Translations under genes and position numbers: made by a program | The notes under the pieces: generated by a model | What the model was told of the DNA's origin: nothing | Databases searched by the model: none | What the model saw: the letters and a program-made list of their open reading frames with translations, nothing else | Shown here: positions 1-6,983 of the stretch, piece by piece | Layout of the letters: every line of letters starts with the position of its first letter | Position numbering within the stretch: the first letter of the stretch is position 1 | Origin: CAZPUR01 sp964589815 | GTDB taxonomy: Bacteria; Patescibacteriota; Microgenomatia; UBA1400 | NCBI GenBank assembly: GCA_964589815.1 | Contig: CAZPUR010000004.1 | Location: 15,036 to 79,035, forward strand | Reading direction: 5' to 3' | Length of the DNA: 64,000 bases

Positions 1-1515
1 GGTTTTAAAGGGCAGGGAAGTTTTATGGGCGGAACAGCCGAAGACCGGATTGCCAAGATTGTTCAAACCTTAGATAAAGTGACGCCGAAATTAGACGAGG
101 TATCCGCCAAATTAAAACTAGTTGAGGAAGATGTAGAAAAGATTAACCCCCAGCGTTATCCTGAGGAAGTTAAAGGTAAGAAAATCAGGGGAAGAATAGA
201 AAAACTCAAAACCACGATTAAAGAAATAACCTTAGGCATTGACGAAGCTCGGCCCATTATTAAGGTTTTGCCCCAAATTTTAGGCTACCCTGATTCTAAA
301 GATTACCTGGTAATTTTTCAAAATGACGGCGAACTAAGAGCGACGGGTGGATTTATGACCGCTTTTTCCGTTTTACATTTAGAATCAGGCAAGGTCAAAC
401 CGGAAAAGAGCGACGACATTTATTCGTTGGATAAAAAGCTTAAGAGCCATTTGAAGCCGCCGGAGCCAATTGAAAAATACCTTTTCAGCACCGAATATAG
501 CGCCAAGCTGGTGCCTTATTTCTATTTGAGGGATATGAATTTTTCTCCTGATTTTAAAGTTTCCATGGAAACTTTTAAGACTTATTATGATAAAGTTCCG
601 GGTGAATATGAAGTTGACGGTATTATTACGGTTGACACTTATGTTTTAAGAGATTTAGTTACCATTTTGGGCCCGGTTGATGTGCCCGGTTACGGCACTT
701 TTACCATAGAACCAGATGAACGCTGCCATAACATCCCTAATATTATTTGTGAGCTGGAATACATTGTCGATGAGCCTTTACCGACTCAATCAGGCAACCG
801 GAAGCAGACTATTTTGGGGCCAATGATGCAGCAAATTTTGCTTAAGGCGATGGGTAGCCCTAAAAATTTATGGCCTCAGCTCTTTACTACCGGCCTGAGA
901 TTGGTAAAAGAAAAACACGTTTTATTTTATTTAACCAATGGAGAGATTCAACAAGCGGTTGAGGCTTTTAATGCGGCCGGCAGGATTAAAGATTTCGAGG
1001 GCGACTATCTCCATATTAATGATTCCAATTTTGGAGGGGCTAAGGCCAACATGTTTACTAAACAATCAGTGGAACAGGAGATTGAGATTGCCGAGTCAGG
1101 CAGAGTGACTAAAACTTTGACGATTGTTTACGAAAATCCGGAACCGATGGATGATTGCTATTTGGAAAGAAAAGGCGGTTTATGCTTAAACAGCATTCTT
1201 CGTAATTATTTTAGAATTTATGTCCCTCAGGGCTCCAAACTAATAGAAGCTTTGGGTTCAGAGGAAGAGGTAAAGACGCAGGAAGAGTTGGGTAAAACTT
1301 ATTTTGATGGTTTCTTGACTGTCCGCGGTGAAGGCGGCCGGGCAAAATTGGTGATTAAATATGAATTGCCTTTTACGGTTAATCCGGATGATAATTTTAA
1401 ACTCTTGATCCAAAAGCAGCCAGGCACTTTAGGACATAAATACAAAGTTATTTTTGGCGAACAGGTTGAAGAGTTTGACCTTAGAACCGATCGAGAGTTT
1501 GTATTTGACTTTTAG
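1..1515 (+). CDS. DUF4012-family protein, 5' end missing
   Basis: This is the C-terminal part of a DUF4012-like protein. The frame is open to base 1, so the true start lies upstream and the in-frame ATG at 25 is probably internal. From that ATG, residues 1-75 are Lys/Glu-rich and probably helical. The core follows with YLVIFQNDGELRATGGFM near residues 93-110 and VDGIITVDTYVLRDL near 198-212, both typical of the family. Family members usually carry an N-terminal membrane anchor and are exported; that part is not visible here. The biochemical role of DUF4012 is not established, although such genes often lie near surface-polymer genes. The family call rests on recalled motifs only. The end is firm: a TAG stop is followed at once by hairpin repeats. 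Confidence 0.7.
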   Translation, partial: GFKGQGSFMGGTAEDRIAKIVQTLDKVTPKLDEVSAKLKLVEEDVEKINPQRYPEEVKGKKIRGRIEKLKTTIKEITLGIDEARPIIKVLPQILGYPDSKDYLVIFQNDGELRATGGFMTAFSVLHLESGKVKPEKSDDIYSLDKKLKSHLKPPEPIEKYLFSTEYSAKLVPYFYLRDMNFSPDFKVSMETFKTYYDKVPGEYEVDGIITVDTYVLRDLVTILGPVDVPGYGTFTIEPDERCHNIPNIICELEYIVDEPLPTQSGNRKQTILGPMMQQILLKAMGSPKNLWPQLFTTGLRLVKEKHVLFYLTNGEIQQAVEAFNAAGRIKDFEGDYLHINDSNFGGAKANMFTKQSVEQEIEIAESGRVTKTLTIVYENPEPMDDCYLERKGGLCLNSILRNYFRIYVPQGSKLIEALGSEEEVKTQEELGKTYFDGFLTVRGEGGRAKLVIKYELPFTVNPDDNFKLLIQKQPGTLGHKYKVIFGEQVEEFDLRTDREFVFDF

Positions 1516-1518
1516 TCA

Positions 1519-1621
1519 GGAAACGTCATTCCTGAAATTAATTCAGGACAGGCTCCGAATCCTGATATTCATCAGGACAAGCCTTATTGAAGGAAACGTC
1601 ATCCTGAACTTGTTTCAGGAT
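1519..1621. repeat. cluster of three REP-like hairpins
   Basis: Three short palindromes follow the DUF4012 stop: TCCTGAAATTAATTCAGGA (about 1530-1548), TCCTGATATTCATCAGGA (1560-1577) and ATCCTGAACTTGTTTCAGGAT (1601-1621). The 11-mer GGAAACGTCAT precedes the first and the third. The same hairpin type recurs at 1965-1985 and 29346-29366. They may act as terminators or mRNA-end stabilisers, but no U-run follows them. Confidence 0.7.
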
Positions 1622-1912
1622 CTATATAATCTCCCCATATAAGTCTTTAAATCGAGGATTTTTTAATTTAATAAGATTTAATTTCCATTGGCGATGCCAA
1701 TTTTTTAATTGTTTTTCTCTTCGTATAGCTTCTTCAATTGATTCAAAACATTCATAATAGAGTAACTTTGTTAGTTTATATTTTTGGCTAAAACCTTTAA
1801 CTAAATGTTGTTTATGCTGGTAAACTCTTTTGATTAAATTAGAAGTTACTCCAATGTATATTGTAGGCCTATTATTACCAATAAAGTAAACATATCCTTT
1901 GTCTTTTGACAT
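1622..1912 (-). CDS. Small GIY-YIG domain protein
   Basis: A 96-residue protein made almost wholly of a GIY-YIG nuclease domain. The domain starts with GYVYFIGNN...TIYIGVTSNLIKRVYQH, where YVYFI and YIGVT are the two halves of the GIY-YIG motif and the Arg/His after them follow the family pattern. EAIRREKQLKNW is the conserved C-terminal helix with the catalytic-type Glu. It belongs to the stand-alone UrpA/YhbQ-like group, common in CPR bacteria and of unclear role; some members are endonucleases. It faces the neighbouring genes and lies between hairpin repeats, which fits a mobile or recently inserted gene. Two relatives (41350-41601 and 59888-60145) sit beside tRNA genes, but this one does not. 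Confidence 0.85.
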   Translation of the reverse strand: MSKDKGYVYFIGNNRPTIYIGVTSNLIKRVYQHKQHLVKGFSQKYKLTKLLYYECFESIEEAIRREKQLKNWHRQWKLNLIKLKNPRFKDLYGEII

Positions 1913-1964
1913 TAATTAAGTATACTTAATTAAAATGTTGAAATAAATTAGATGCTGAAATGAG

Positions 1965-1985
1965 ATTCTGAAATAAATTCAGAAT
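1965..1985. repeat. REP-like hairpin before recO
   Basis: A 21-base palindrome, ATTCTGAAATAAATTCAGAAT, ends nine bases before the recO start codon. It is the same type as those at 1530-1621 and 29346-29366. This close to recO it could fold over the ribosome-binding region. Confidence 0.65.
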
Positions 1986-1994
1986 GACGAGGAT

Positions 1995-2540
1995 ATGAAA
2001 ACCTACAAAACAGAAGCTTTCGTGATTAAAAGAATCAATTTTGGTGAGGCGGATAAAATTCTAACAGTTTATTCTAAGCATTATGGCAAGATTCGCTGTT
2101 TGGCTAAAGGAGTGAGAAAATTAACTTCCCGTAAAGCCGGTGCCCTAGATCTTTTTAACCAAGTAGTTATTTTTGTCGCCAAAGGCAAAAATTTGGACTT
2201 AATCACCGAGGCTAGGATTTTGAGATCTTTTAGCAGCTTTAAAAAAGACCTGAAAAAAGTGGCTTTGGCTTATAAATTTGTGGAATTAGTCGACCGCTTA
2301 AATGCTGAAAATCAAGCCAATCATTCAGTCTACCAACTTTTACTTGATTCTTTAAGAAAACTGACTCGTTCCCAGGTGAACTTAAGTCAACTCTCTTTAG
2401 ATTTTAAAAAAGATCTTTTGCAGTGGACAGGTTTTGGCTTGCCTGATGAGATTAGCAACCGGAGTTTAAACGAAGCTTTAGAAAAAATTATCGAAAAAAA
2501 GATTAACTCTCATTCTCTCTTGAAAAAGGTGATGGATTGA
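1995..2540 (+). CDS. recO: DNA repair protein RecO, short form
   Basis: RecO loads RecA onto SSB-coated single strands together with RecR during gap repair. The N-terminal OB-fold is clear: MKTYKTEAFVIKRINFGEAD and then KILTVYSKHYGKIRCLAKGVRK, the usual RecO opening. A helical part follows with VALAYKFVELVDRL. The protein has 181 residues against about 240 in typical RecO, and the C-terminal zinc-finger region with its Cys pairs is absent. The gene stops cleanly before glyS, so this looks like natural trimming rather than a broken gene. A GAGG-like ribosome site lies just before ATG 1995. It is probably co-directional with glyS, although glyS has its own -10 box. Confidence 0.9.
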   Translation: MKTYKTEAFVIKRINFGEADKILTVYSKHYGKIRCLAKGVRKLTSRKAGALDLFNQVVIFVAKGKNLDLITEARILRSFSSFKKDLKKVALAYKFVELVDRLNAENQANHSVYQLLLDSLRKLTRSQVNLSQLSLDFKKDLLQWTGFGLPDEISNRSLNEALEKIIEKKINSHSLLKKVMD

Positions 2541-2543
2541 AGG

Positions 2544-2549
2544 TAGAAT
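2544..2549 (+). promoter_or_regulatory. -10 box for leaderless glyS mRNA
   Basis: GGTAGAATA carries the hexamer TAGAAT, which ends seven bases before the glyS ATG at 2557. A start about seven bases downstream would fall on the ATG itself. No Shine-Dalgarno sequence is present. Confidence 0.5.
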
Positions 2550-2556
2550 AAAATTT

Positions 2557-3843
2557 ATGAAAAACTTGATGCAAAAGATTGTTTCACTTTCTAAACGCCG
2601 GGGTTTTATTTTCCCCTCCTCAGAAATTTACGGCGGTTTTGGCGGCTTCTGGGATTTTGGCCCTCTGGGAGTGTTACTGAAAAACAATCTTAAGAAAATT
2701 TGGTGGCATGATTTGGTAGAGGTTAATGACAATATTTATGGCCTTGATTCCACTATTATTCTTAATCCCAAGGTTTGGCAGGCGAGCGGTCATACCGGAC
2801 CAGGATTTGCCGACCCCCTGCGAGAATGTAAAATCTGTCACCATCGTTTTCGGGGAGACGATTTGAAGACAGATAAATGCCCTGATTGCGGCGGAGAATT
2901 AACTAAGGAAAAGAAATTTAATATTTTAGTCAAGACTTTTATTGGGCCGGTAGAGGATCAATCAACCCTAAGCTATTTAAGGGGTGAAACTTGTCAGGGA
3001 ATATTTGTTAACTTTAAAAATGTAGTCGATGTGGTTAGACCAAAGATGCCTTTTGGGATTGCTCAGATTGGTAAAGCTTTTCGCAATGAAATTACTCCCG
3101 GTAATTTTAACTTTCGTTCTCGGGAATTTGAACAAATGGAGTTAGAGTTTTTTGTCAGGCCCGGTGAAGATGAGAAATGGTTCGAATTTTGGAAAAAAGA
3201 AAGAATGAAATGGCATTTATCTTTAGGGATTAAAAAAGACAAACTTCGTTTTTACGAGCATCCTCAGGAAAAACTGGCCCATTATTCAAAAAGAACGGTG
3301 GATGTGGAATATAAATTTCCTTTTGGCTGGGGTGAGATCGAAGGGGTGGCTAATCGAACTGATTTTGATTTAAAAAATCACAGCCAGCAGTCGGGCAGAG
3401 ACTTAAGTTTTACTGATGAAAAAGGAAAGAAATTCTATCCTTATGTGATTGAACCTTCAGTAGGAACCGACCGTTTAGCCTTAACTCTTTTAGTTGATGC
3501 TTATACTGAAGAAAAGGATCGAGTCGTTTTAAAACTGGAGCCATGTTTGTCACCCTATCAAGTGGCGGTTTTCCCTCTTTTGAGAAACAAGCCTCAGTTA
3601 GTCAGTCTGGCTAAAAAAGTTTACCAGGGTTTACAAAAAGAGCTTATTTGTGTTTGGGATGAGCGGGGCAATATCGGCAAGCGTTATTATGCTCAGGACG
3701 AGATTGGCACGCCTTGGTGCGTCACCATTGACTTTGACTCCTTAAAAAATCAGGATCTTACTGTCAGAGACAGGGATACGATGAAACAAAAAAGAGTGAA
3801 AATCAGTAAGTTAAAAGAATACTTTGACTCTAAACTTAAATAA
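2557..3843 (+). CDS. glyS: Glycyl-tRNA synthetase (single-chain GlyQS type)
   Basis: It charges tRNA-Gly with glycine as a class II synthetase of the dimeric single-chain type found in archaea, eukaryotes, mycoplasmas and many CPR bacteria. The N-terminus SKRRGFIFPSSEIYGGFGGFWDFGPLG is diagnostic. A Cys4 zinc knot with the spacing CKICHHRF...CPDCGG lies near residues 91-113. Motif 2 is FRNEITPGNFNFRSREFEQMELEFF, motif 3 is EPSVGTDRLALTLL, and the C-terminal anticodon-binding domain begins at LSPYQVAVFPL. The 428-residue length fits the family. The window also holds a tRNA-Gly(CCC) gene and an interrupted tRNA-Gly-like gene near 58.8 kb. Confidence 0.95.
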   Translation: MKNLMQKIVSLSKRRGFIFPSSEIYGGFGGFWDFGPLGVLLKNNLKKIWWHDLVEVNDNIYGLDSTIILNPKVWQASGHTGPGFADPLRECKICHHRFRGDDLKTDKCPDCGGELTKEKKFNILVKTFIGPVEDQSTLSYLRGETCQGIFVNFKNVVDVVRPKMPFGIAQIGKAFRNEITPGNFNFRSREFEQMELEFFVRPGEDEKWFEFWKKERMKWHLSLGIKKDKLRFYEHPQEKLAHYSKRTVDVEYKFPFGWGEIEGVANRTDFDLKNHSQQSGRDLSFTDEKGKKFYPYVIEPSVGTDRLALTLLVDAYTEEKDRVVLKLEPCLSPYQVAVFPLLRNKPQLVSLAKKVYQGLQKELICVWDERGNIGKRYYAQDEIGTPWCVTIDFDSLKNQDLTVRDRDTMKQKRVKISKLKEYFDSKLK

Positions 3844-3876
3844 TTTAGAACTTTTATTTTTTCAAGGGTTATTTTT

Positions 3877-4698
3877 ATGAAAAAGATACTGTTAATTGTA
3901 GTCATTTTTATCATTTTAGGAGTTGGTGGTTTTTTTGTTTATAAAAAGGTGATCAGTAGGCCTAAAGATGAGGCTAGAAAAACCATTACCAGTAAAAAAC
4001 CGGAGGTTAACCTTTTAGAGCGGGAGAAAAGACCTTATGTGACTCTTATTCCCCGAGCTGATGGCCGTGAAGTTTCCATGACCATTAATGACCTGAAAAA
4101 CCAAGAAGAGCTGGTGGAATATGAGCTTGAATATCAAGCCGGCAGTATGCTTCAAGGGGCGGGCGGCAGAATTGATTTTAGTGAAGAACCGGCGCCGGTG
4201 ACCAAGAAGCTCTTATTCGGCTCCTGCTCCAAAGGTAAATGTAAATATGACGAAGATGTTTCCGGAGGCAGTCTGACTTTATACTTTACCGGCCAAGAAG
4301 AATATGGTTTGAAAACGGAATTTACTTTAAATAAGATGGAAGATAAAAAAGGTGTTTTTACTTCCAGAGATGTTAAAACTAGCTTAGATGTGGGAGAAAA
4401 GGGTTTAGATAATGATGTTTTTGTGATCGTGGCTTCAACCATGGGGTTGCCTGCCTCGCCGGCAGGCGGGCCGAGTGAAGTAGGGGGAGAAGTGGTAGCT
4501 GGTCCAATTGGATTTTTTACCGCCGAGAAACAGACAATTAAAAAAGCGACCTTGACTTTTAAAGGCATTAAAGCAGAAGGAAACTTGAAAGTTTTAGGCT
4601 GGGACGGAAGCAATTGGCAAGAATATGAGACAAAATTAGAGGATAATACGGCCACTGCCCAGGTTGACCAATTAGCCACTTTTGTTTTGGTTAAATAA
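3877..4698 (+). CDS. Membrane-anchored protein of unknown function
   Basis: I do not recognise this 273-residue protein. It starts with a single membrane segment (about residues 4-23, KILLIVVIFIILGVGGFFVY) after two lysines and lacks a lipobox, so it is probably a type II anchored, externally exposed protein. The rest is polar, with one Cys pair (GSCSKGKC, about residues 116-121) that could form a disulfide outside the cell. Near residues 190-200 the sequence LPASPAGGPS is encoded by a G+C-rich palindrome (4449-4467), which looks like a small repeat that entered the gene in frame. The C-terminal 60 residues look like a beta-rich domain. It lies between glyS and a small Cys-containing gene. 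Confidence 0.6.
   Translation: MKKILLIVVIFIILGVGGFFVYKKVISRPKDEARKTITSKKPEVNLLEREKRPYVTLIPRADGREVSMTINDLKNQEELVEYELEYQAGSMLQGAGGRIDFSEEPAPVTKKLLFGSCSKGKCKYDEDVSGGSLTLYFTGQEEYGLKTEFTLNKMEDKKGVFTSRDVKTSLDVGEKGLDNDVFVIVASTMGLPASPAGGPSEVGGEVVAGPIGFFTAEKQTIKKATLTFKGIKAEGNLKVLGWDGSNWQEYETKLEDNTATAQVDQLATFVLVK
4449..4467. repeat. G+C-rich palindrome inside a reading frame
   Basis: GCCTGCC, the loop TCGCC and GGCAGGC form a 7-bp stem in the anchored-protein gene, in a stretch clearly richer in G+C than its surroundings. It resembles palindromes at 35021, 58321, 61307 and 61438. Confidence 0.6.
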
Positions 4699-4740
4699 GA
4701 GAACAGGAATAACTTTGTCTATATTTTGTATCAGATATGG

Positions 4741-4746
4741 TAAAAT
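4741..4746 (+). promoter_or_regulatory. Extended -10 box, leaderless type
   Basis: TATGGTAAAATA contains TAAAAT with a TGG extension. It ends seven bases before ATG 4754, so the transcript probably begins at or next to the start codon. No ribosome site is visible. Confidence 0.5.
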
Positions 4747-4753
4747 AATTAAT

Positions 4754-5038
4754 ATGGACGAAAAAAAAGAGATAACTCCCGAAAATTGTCGTTTTCGGGT
4801 AACCACTAAACCTCGGGCAGAAGGCACCCTCGGGAACGAAAATATATGTGCTCCAAGCTTTGGCAGCCAAGGAGGTTTTAGTAGTACTTTAGTCTGTTTG
4901 AAGCAAGGAGATGGACAATACGCCCATCTTTGCCCCCTCGAGCAAGCTTTAAAAGCCGACGAGTTTTTTAGAGAACGGAAATTAGCAGAGTTAGATAAAA
5001 GTTTAGCTAGGTTAAAAGATTTAGGTTATATTGATTAG
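4754..5038 (+). CDS. Small four-cysteine protein, unknown
   Basis: A 94-residue protein that I do not recognise. ATG 4754 is chosen over an upstream TTG at 4682 because the region before it carries a good -10 box and the upstream codons overlap the previous gene. It has four Cys, in NCRFR, NICAPSF, LVCLKQ and HLCPLE; the spacing could bind a metal or make disulfides. The last 30 residues (ADEFFRERKLAELDKSLARL) look like a charged helix. No signal peptide is visible, so it is probably cytoplasmic. It lies just upstream of the mraZ leader and has no obvious link to it. Confidence 0.5.
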   Translation: MDEKKEITPENCRFRVTTKPRAEGTLGNENICAPSFGSQGGFSSTLVCLKQGDGQYAHLCPLEQALKADEFFRERKLAELDKSLARLKDLGYID

Positions 5039-5061
5039 TAGAATTTATGCCTCCACAGCAA

Positions 5062-5171
5062 TTTCCTGAGCCCACGGTCGGCGCCTTGATTTAGAGCCTT
5101 ATACCAGGAAAGTAATCAAAGAATATAAAAAATAATTATAGTGTCTGAGTTGGCGTGAAAACGCTAGAACT
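5062..5171 (+). ncRNA. Possible structured RNA before mraZ
   Basis: The spacer before mraZ contains two convincing stems. TTTCCTG (5062-5068) pairs with CAGGAAA (5105-5111) around a G+C-rich interior. AGTT plus GGCGT pairs with ACGCT plus AACT around a GAAA tetraloop (5148-5171). The G+C content is well above the flanks. I do not recognise an RNA family, and it may only be a transcript end or leader. Confidence 0.3.
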
Positions 5172-5176
5172 GCTTC

Positions 5177-5203
5177 TTGACAGTTTCCGTGAAAATATAT
5201 AAA
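5177..5203 (+). promoter_or_regulatory. Probable mraZ promoter
   Basis: TTGACA (5177-5182) is followed by TATAAA (5198-5203) with a 15-base spacer; TAAAAA at 5200 would give 17. It lies just upstream of three GTGG-type repeats, the normal place for the promoter of a dcw cluster. Confidence 0.45.
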
Positions 5204-5213
5204 AATAGATAAT

Positions 5214-5240
5214 AGTGGCATAAAGTGGTGAAAAAGGGTG
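5214..5240 (+). promoter_or_regulatory. Putative MraZ operator boxes
   Basis: Three short direct repeats stand 10 bases apart: GTGG at 5215, GTGG at 5225 and AGGG at 5235, read as TAGTGG, AAAGTGG and AAAGGGT. In other bacteria MraZ binds three or four repeated TGGG or AAAGTG-type boxes with about one helical turn of spacing upstream of its own gene. Place, spacing and motif all agree here. Confidence 0.5.
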
Positions 5241-5263
5241 CTTAATCATCCAGAGGACGATAA

Positions 5264-5701
5264 ATGTTAATTGGTAATTATCAGGGTAAATTAGATTTGG
5301 AAAAAGGAAGAACCGCTCTTCCCAAGAAGTTTCGTTCTTTATTGGGCAAAAAAGTAATTATTACCGCCGGATATGAGAAATCTTTAATGATTATTAGCCT
5401 TGACTCTTGGGAGAAAGTCGTCGGTCAGATTGTTAATAAGCCTTTTATTTCTGGTTCTGCCCGAGAAACTGACCGGTTTTTGCTTGGTTCTGCTTTTGAG
5501 GTAGAACTTGATAATCAGGGAAGAATGATTATTCCTGTTTCTTTAAGAAGTTATGCCGCTTTGTCCGCTGATATTGTTTTTGTTGGCATCGGCAATCGAG
5601 TTGAAGTTTGGGATCAGACAGGCTGGGAAAAACACCAGCAATATTTAGATGAAAATATCAGCCAGATAAGCGAGAAACTTGATGAAACAGAGAACAAATA
5701 G
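5264..5701 (+). CDS. mraZ: Transcriptional regulator MraZ
   Basis: MraZ is a ring-forming AbrB-fold DNA-binding protein that regulates the dcw operon whose first gene it usually is. Two SpoVT/AbrB-like repeats are visible: residues 1-50, with GNYQGKLDLEKGRTALPKKFR, and about 75-125, with AFEVELDNQGRMIIPVSLR. Both carry the DxxGR-type core. The 145-residue length is normal. Its 3' end overlaps rsmH by 20 bases, so the two are translated together. Three GTGG-type boxes upstream (5214-5240) fit autoregulation. The upstream AGAGGA serves as ribosome site. Confidence 0.95.
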   Translation: MLIGNYQGKLDLEKGRTALPKKFRSLLGKKVIITAGYEKSLMIISLDSWEKVVGQIVNKPFISGSARETDRFLLGSAFEVELDNQGRMIIPVSLRSYAALSADIVFVGIGNRVEVWDQTGWEKHQQYLDENISQISEKLDETENK

Positions 5702-6605
5702 GGCTAAAGAGGGCTCGAAACCCTTTCATCAGCCCGTACTTTTAAAAGAAGTAATAGAATTTTTAAATATCAAACCCGGTGAGGTTTATATTGATGCCAC
5801 TGTCGGCGGCGGAGGCCACACAGCGGCGATTTTGAAGAAAGGAGGCAGGGTTTTTGGCTTAGACCGCGATCCTGAAGCAGTAAGTTTTGCTAATCAACGT
5901 TTAAAATCTGTCTGCCCTAACGCTGATTATCAAATTGTTCAAGGTAATTTTGTTGATTTAGAAAAGATTATGGTTAGCCATCAGGTTCAACGGCCGGCTG
6001 GAATCCTTTTCGACCTGGGGGTTTCATCCCATCAGTTAGACAAGAAAGAACGCGGTTTTTCCTTTTCAGCTGAAGCACCCTTAGACATGCGGATGGAACC
6101 CTCATTAGCCGTTAAAGCGGCTGACTTAATCAACGGTCTGCATCAAGGAGAACTGGAAAAGCTTTTTTCCCGCCTGGGTGAAGAACTTTTGGCCGTACCC
6201 ATTGCTAAAGTGATTGTTCGGGCCCGGAAGAGAGCGGCAATTAAGACTACTAAACAATTGGCCGCAATCGTCAGCCGAGTTTATCAAAGGAGGTATAGAA
6301 GCAAAAGTAGGATTCATCCGGCGACTAAAGTGTTTTTAGCCCTAAGGATTGCGGTTAATGACGAGCTTAATAATTTAAAAGAAGGTTTAGTTCAGGCAAT
6401 GAGGGTTTTAAAGAAAAAGGGTCGGTTAGTGGTAATTAGTTTTCATGGCTTGGAAGATAAAATAGTCAAAGATTTTTTTAAGAAAGGAGGTCAATCAGAA
6501 TGGTGGGAGATTTTAACCAAAAAACCAGTTGTTCCCCAAGAGGAGGAAATAAAAGACAATCCTCGCTCTCGCAGCGCCAAGCTGAGAGCCGTGGAAAAAA
6601 TCTAA
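5682..6605 (+). CDS. rsmH: 16S rRNA m4C1402 methyltransferase RsmH
   Basis: RsmH (MraW) methylates N4 of C1402 in 16S rRNA with S-adenosylmethionine. The N-terminal HQPVLLKEVIEFL and the SAM loop DATVGGGGHT (about residues 37-46) are diagnostic, as are LFDLGVSSHQLD, DMRM and the C-terminal RSRSAKLRAVE. The length of 307 residues is normal. ATG 5682 is preferred over TTG 5679 directly before it. The start overlaps mraZ and the end overlaps ftsL by 106 bases, so the first genes of the cluster are tightly packed. Confidence 0.96.
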   Translation: MKQRTNRAKEGSKPFHQPVLLKEVIEFLNIKPGEVYIDATVGGGGHTAAILKKGGRVFGLDRDPEAVSFANQRLKSVCPNADYQIVQGNFVDLEKIMVSHQVQRPAGILFDLGVSSHQLDKKERGFSFSAEAPLDMRMEPSLAVKAADLINGLHQGELEKLFSRLGEELLAVPIAKVIVRARKRAAIKTTKQLAAIVSRVYQRRYRSKSRIHPATKVFLALRIAVNDELNNLKEGLVQAMRVLKKKGRLVVISFHGLEDKIVKDFFKKGGQSEWWEILTKKPVVPQEEEIKDNPRSRSAKLRAVEKI

Positions 6606-6889
6606 CCAAAAGGAAAAAATTGTTTTATTTCATCCCCTTGTTTTTAATGGTTGTTTTAGGTGTGGCCCAAATATACTTTTCGACGCAATTAGCCACTAAA
6701 GGTAAAAAAATCACCACCTTAGAAAAAGAAACGCAAATTTTAGAGGAGGAAAACAAAAATTTAAAAAGCGAAATTGCCTCTTTTGGCGGCCTAAATAAAC
6801 TTTTAAGCCTGGCGGCGGAAAAAGGTTTTACTAAAGACTTTCAGATTATTAACTTAAGTAGTAAAGTTCCTGTAGCCCTGAACCCATAA
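6500..6889 (+). CDS. ftsL: FtsL-like divisome protein
   Basis: A 129-residue bitopic protein with basic cytoplasmic residues 1-41, one membrane segment (about 42-61, LFYFIPLFLMVVLGVAQIYF) and an extracytoplasmic coiled coil (about 68-95, rich in Lys, Glu and Leu). This topology, the length and its place between rsmH and ftsI identify it as FtsL-like; FtsL sequences are otherwise poorly conserved. A strong AAAGGAGG at 6483-6490 lies nine bases before ATG 6500 and fixes the start, even though this puts 106 bases of overlap inside rsmH. It should bridge FtsQ and the FtsW-FtsI synthase. Confidence 0.75.
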   Translation: MVGDFNQKTSCSPRGGNKRQSSLSQRQAESRGKNLTKRKKLFYFIPLFLMVVLGVAQIYFSTQLATKGKKITTLEKETQILEEENKNLKSEIASFGGLNKLLSLAAEKGFTKDFQIINLSSKVPVALNP

Positions 6890-6893
6890 TTTT

Positions 6894-6983
6894 ATCCCGC
6901 AGTCCCGACGTAACGTCGGGGTACGGGATGAAAACTATTACTTTTTAGGAACTGCAGATTTAAAAAATCTGCAGAGTTTTCAT
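6894..6983. repeat. Two-stem palindromic element, copy 1
   Basis: The whole ftsL-ftsI spacer is a repeat. The first stem is ATCCCG...CGGGAT with an inner CCCGACGT-A-ACGTCGGG (6904-6920). The second is bounded by ATGAAAACT (6928-6936) and AGTTTTCAT (6975-6983), with the inner stem CTGCAGATTT/AAATCTGCAG. The ftsI ATG at 6982 overlaps the right end. The second half recurs almost unchanged at 22312-22365. Confidence 0.75.

Noticed and set aside
4152..4679. A long open frame on the minus strand opposite the anchored-protein gene
   Set aside because: It is the antisense shadow of a convincing plus-strand gene with membrane anchor, and shows no start signals or recognisable domains.
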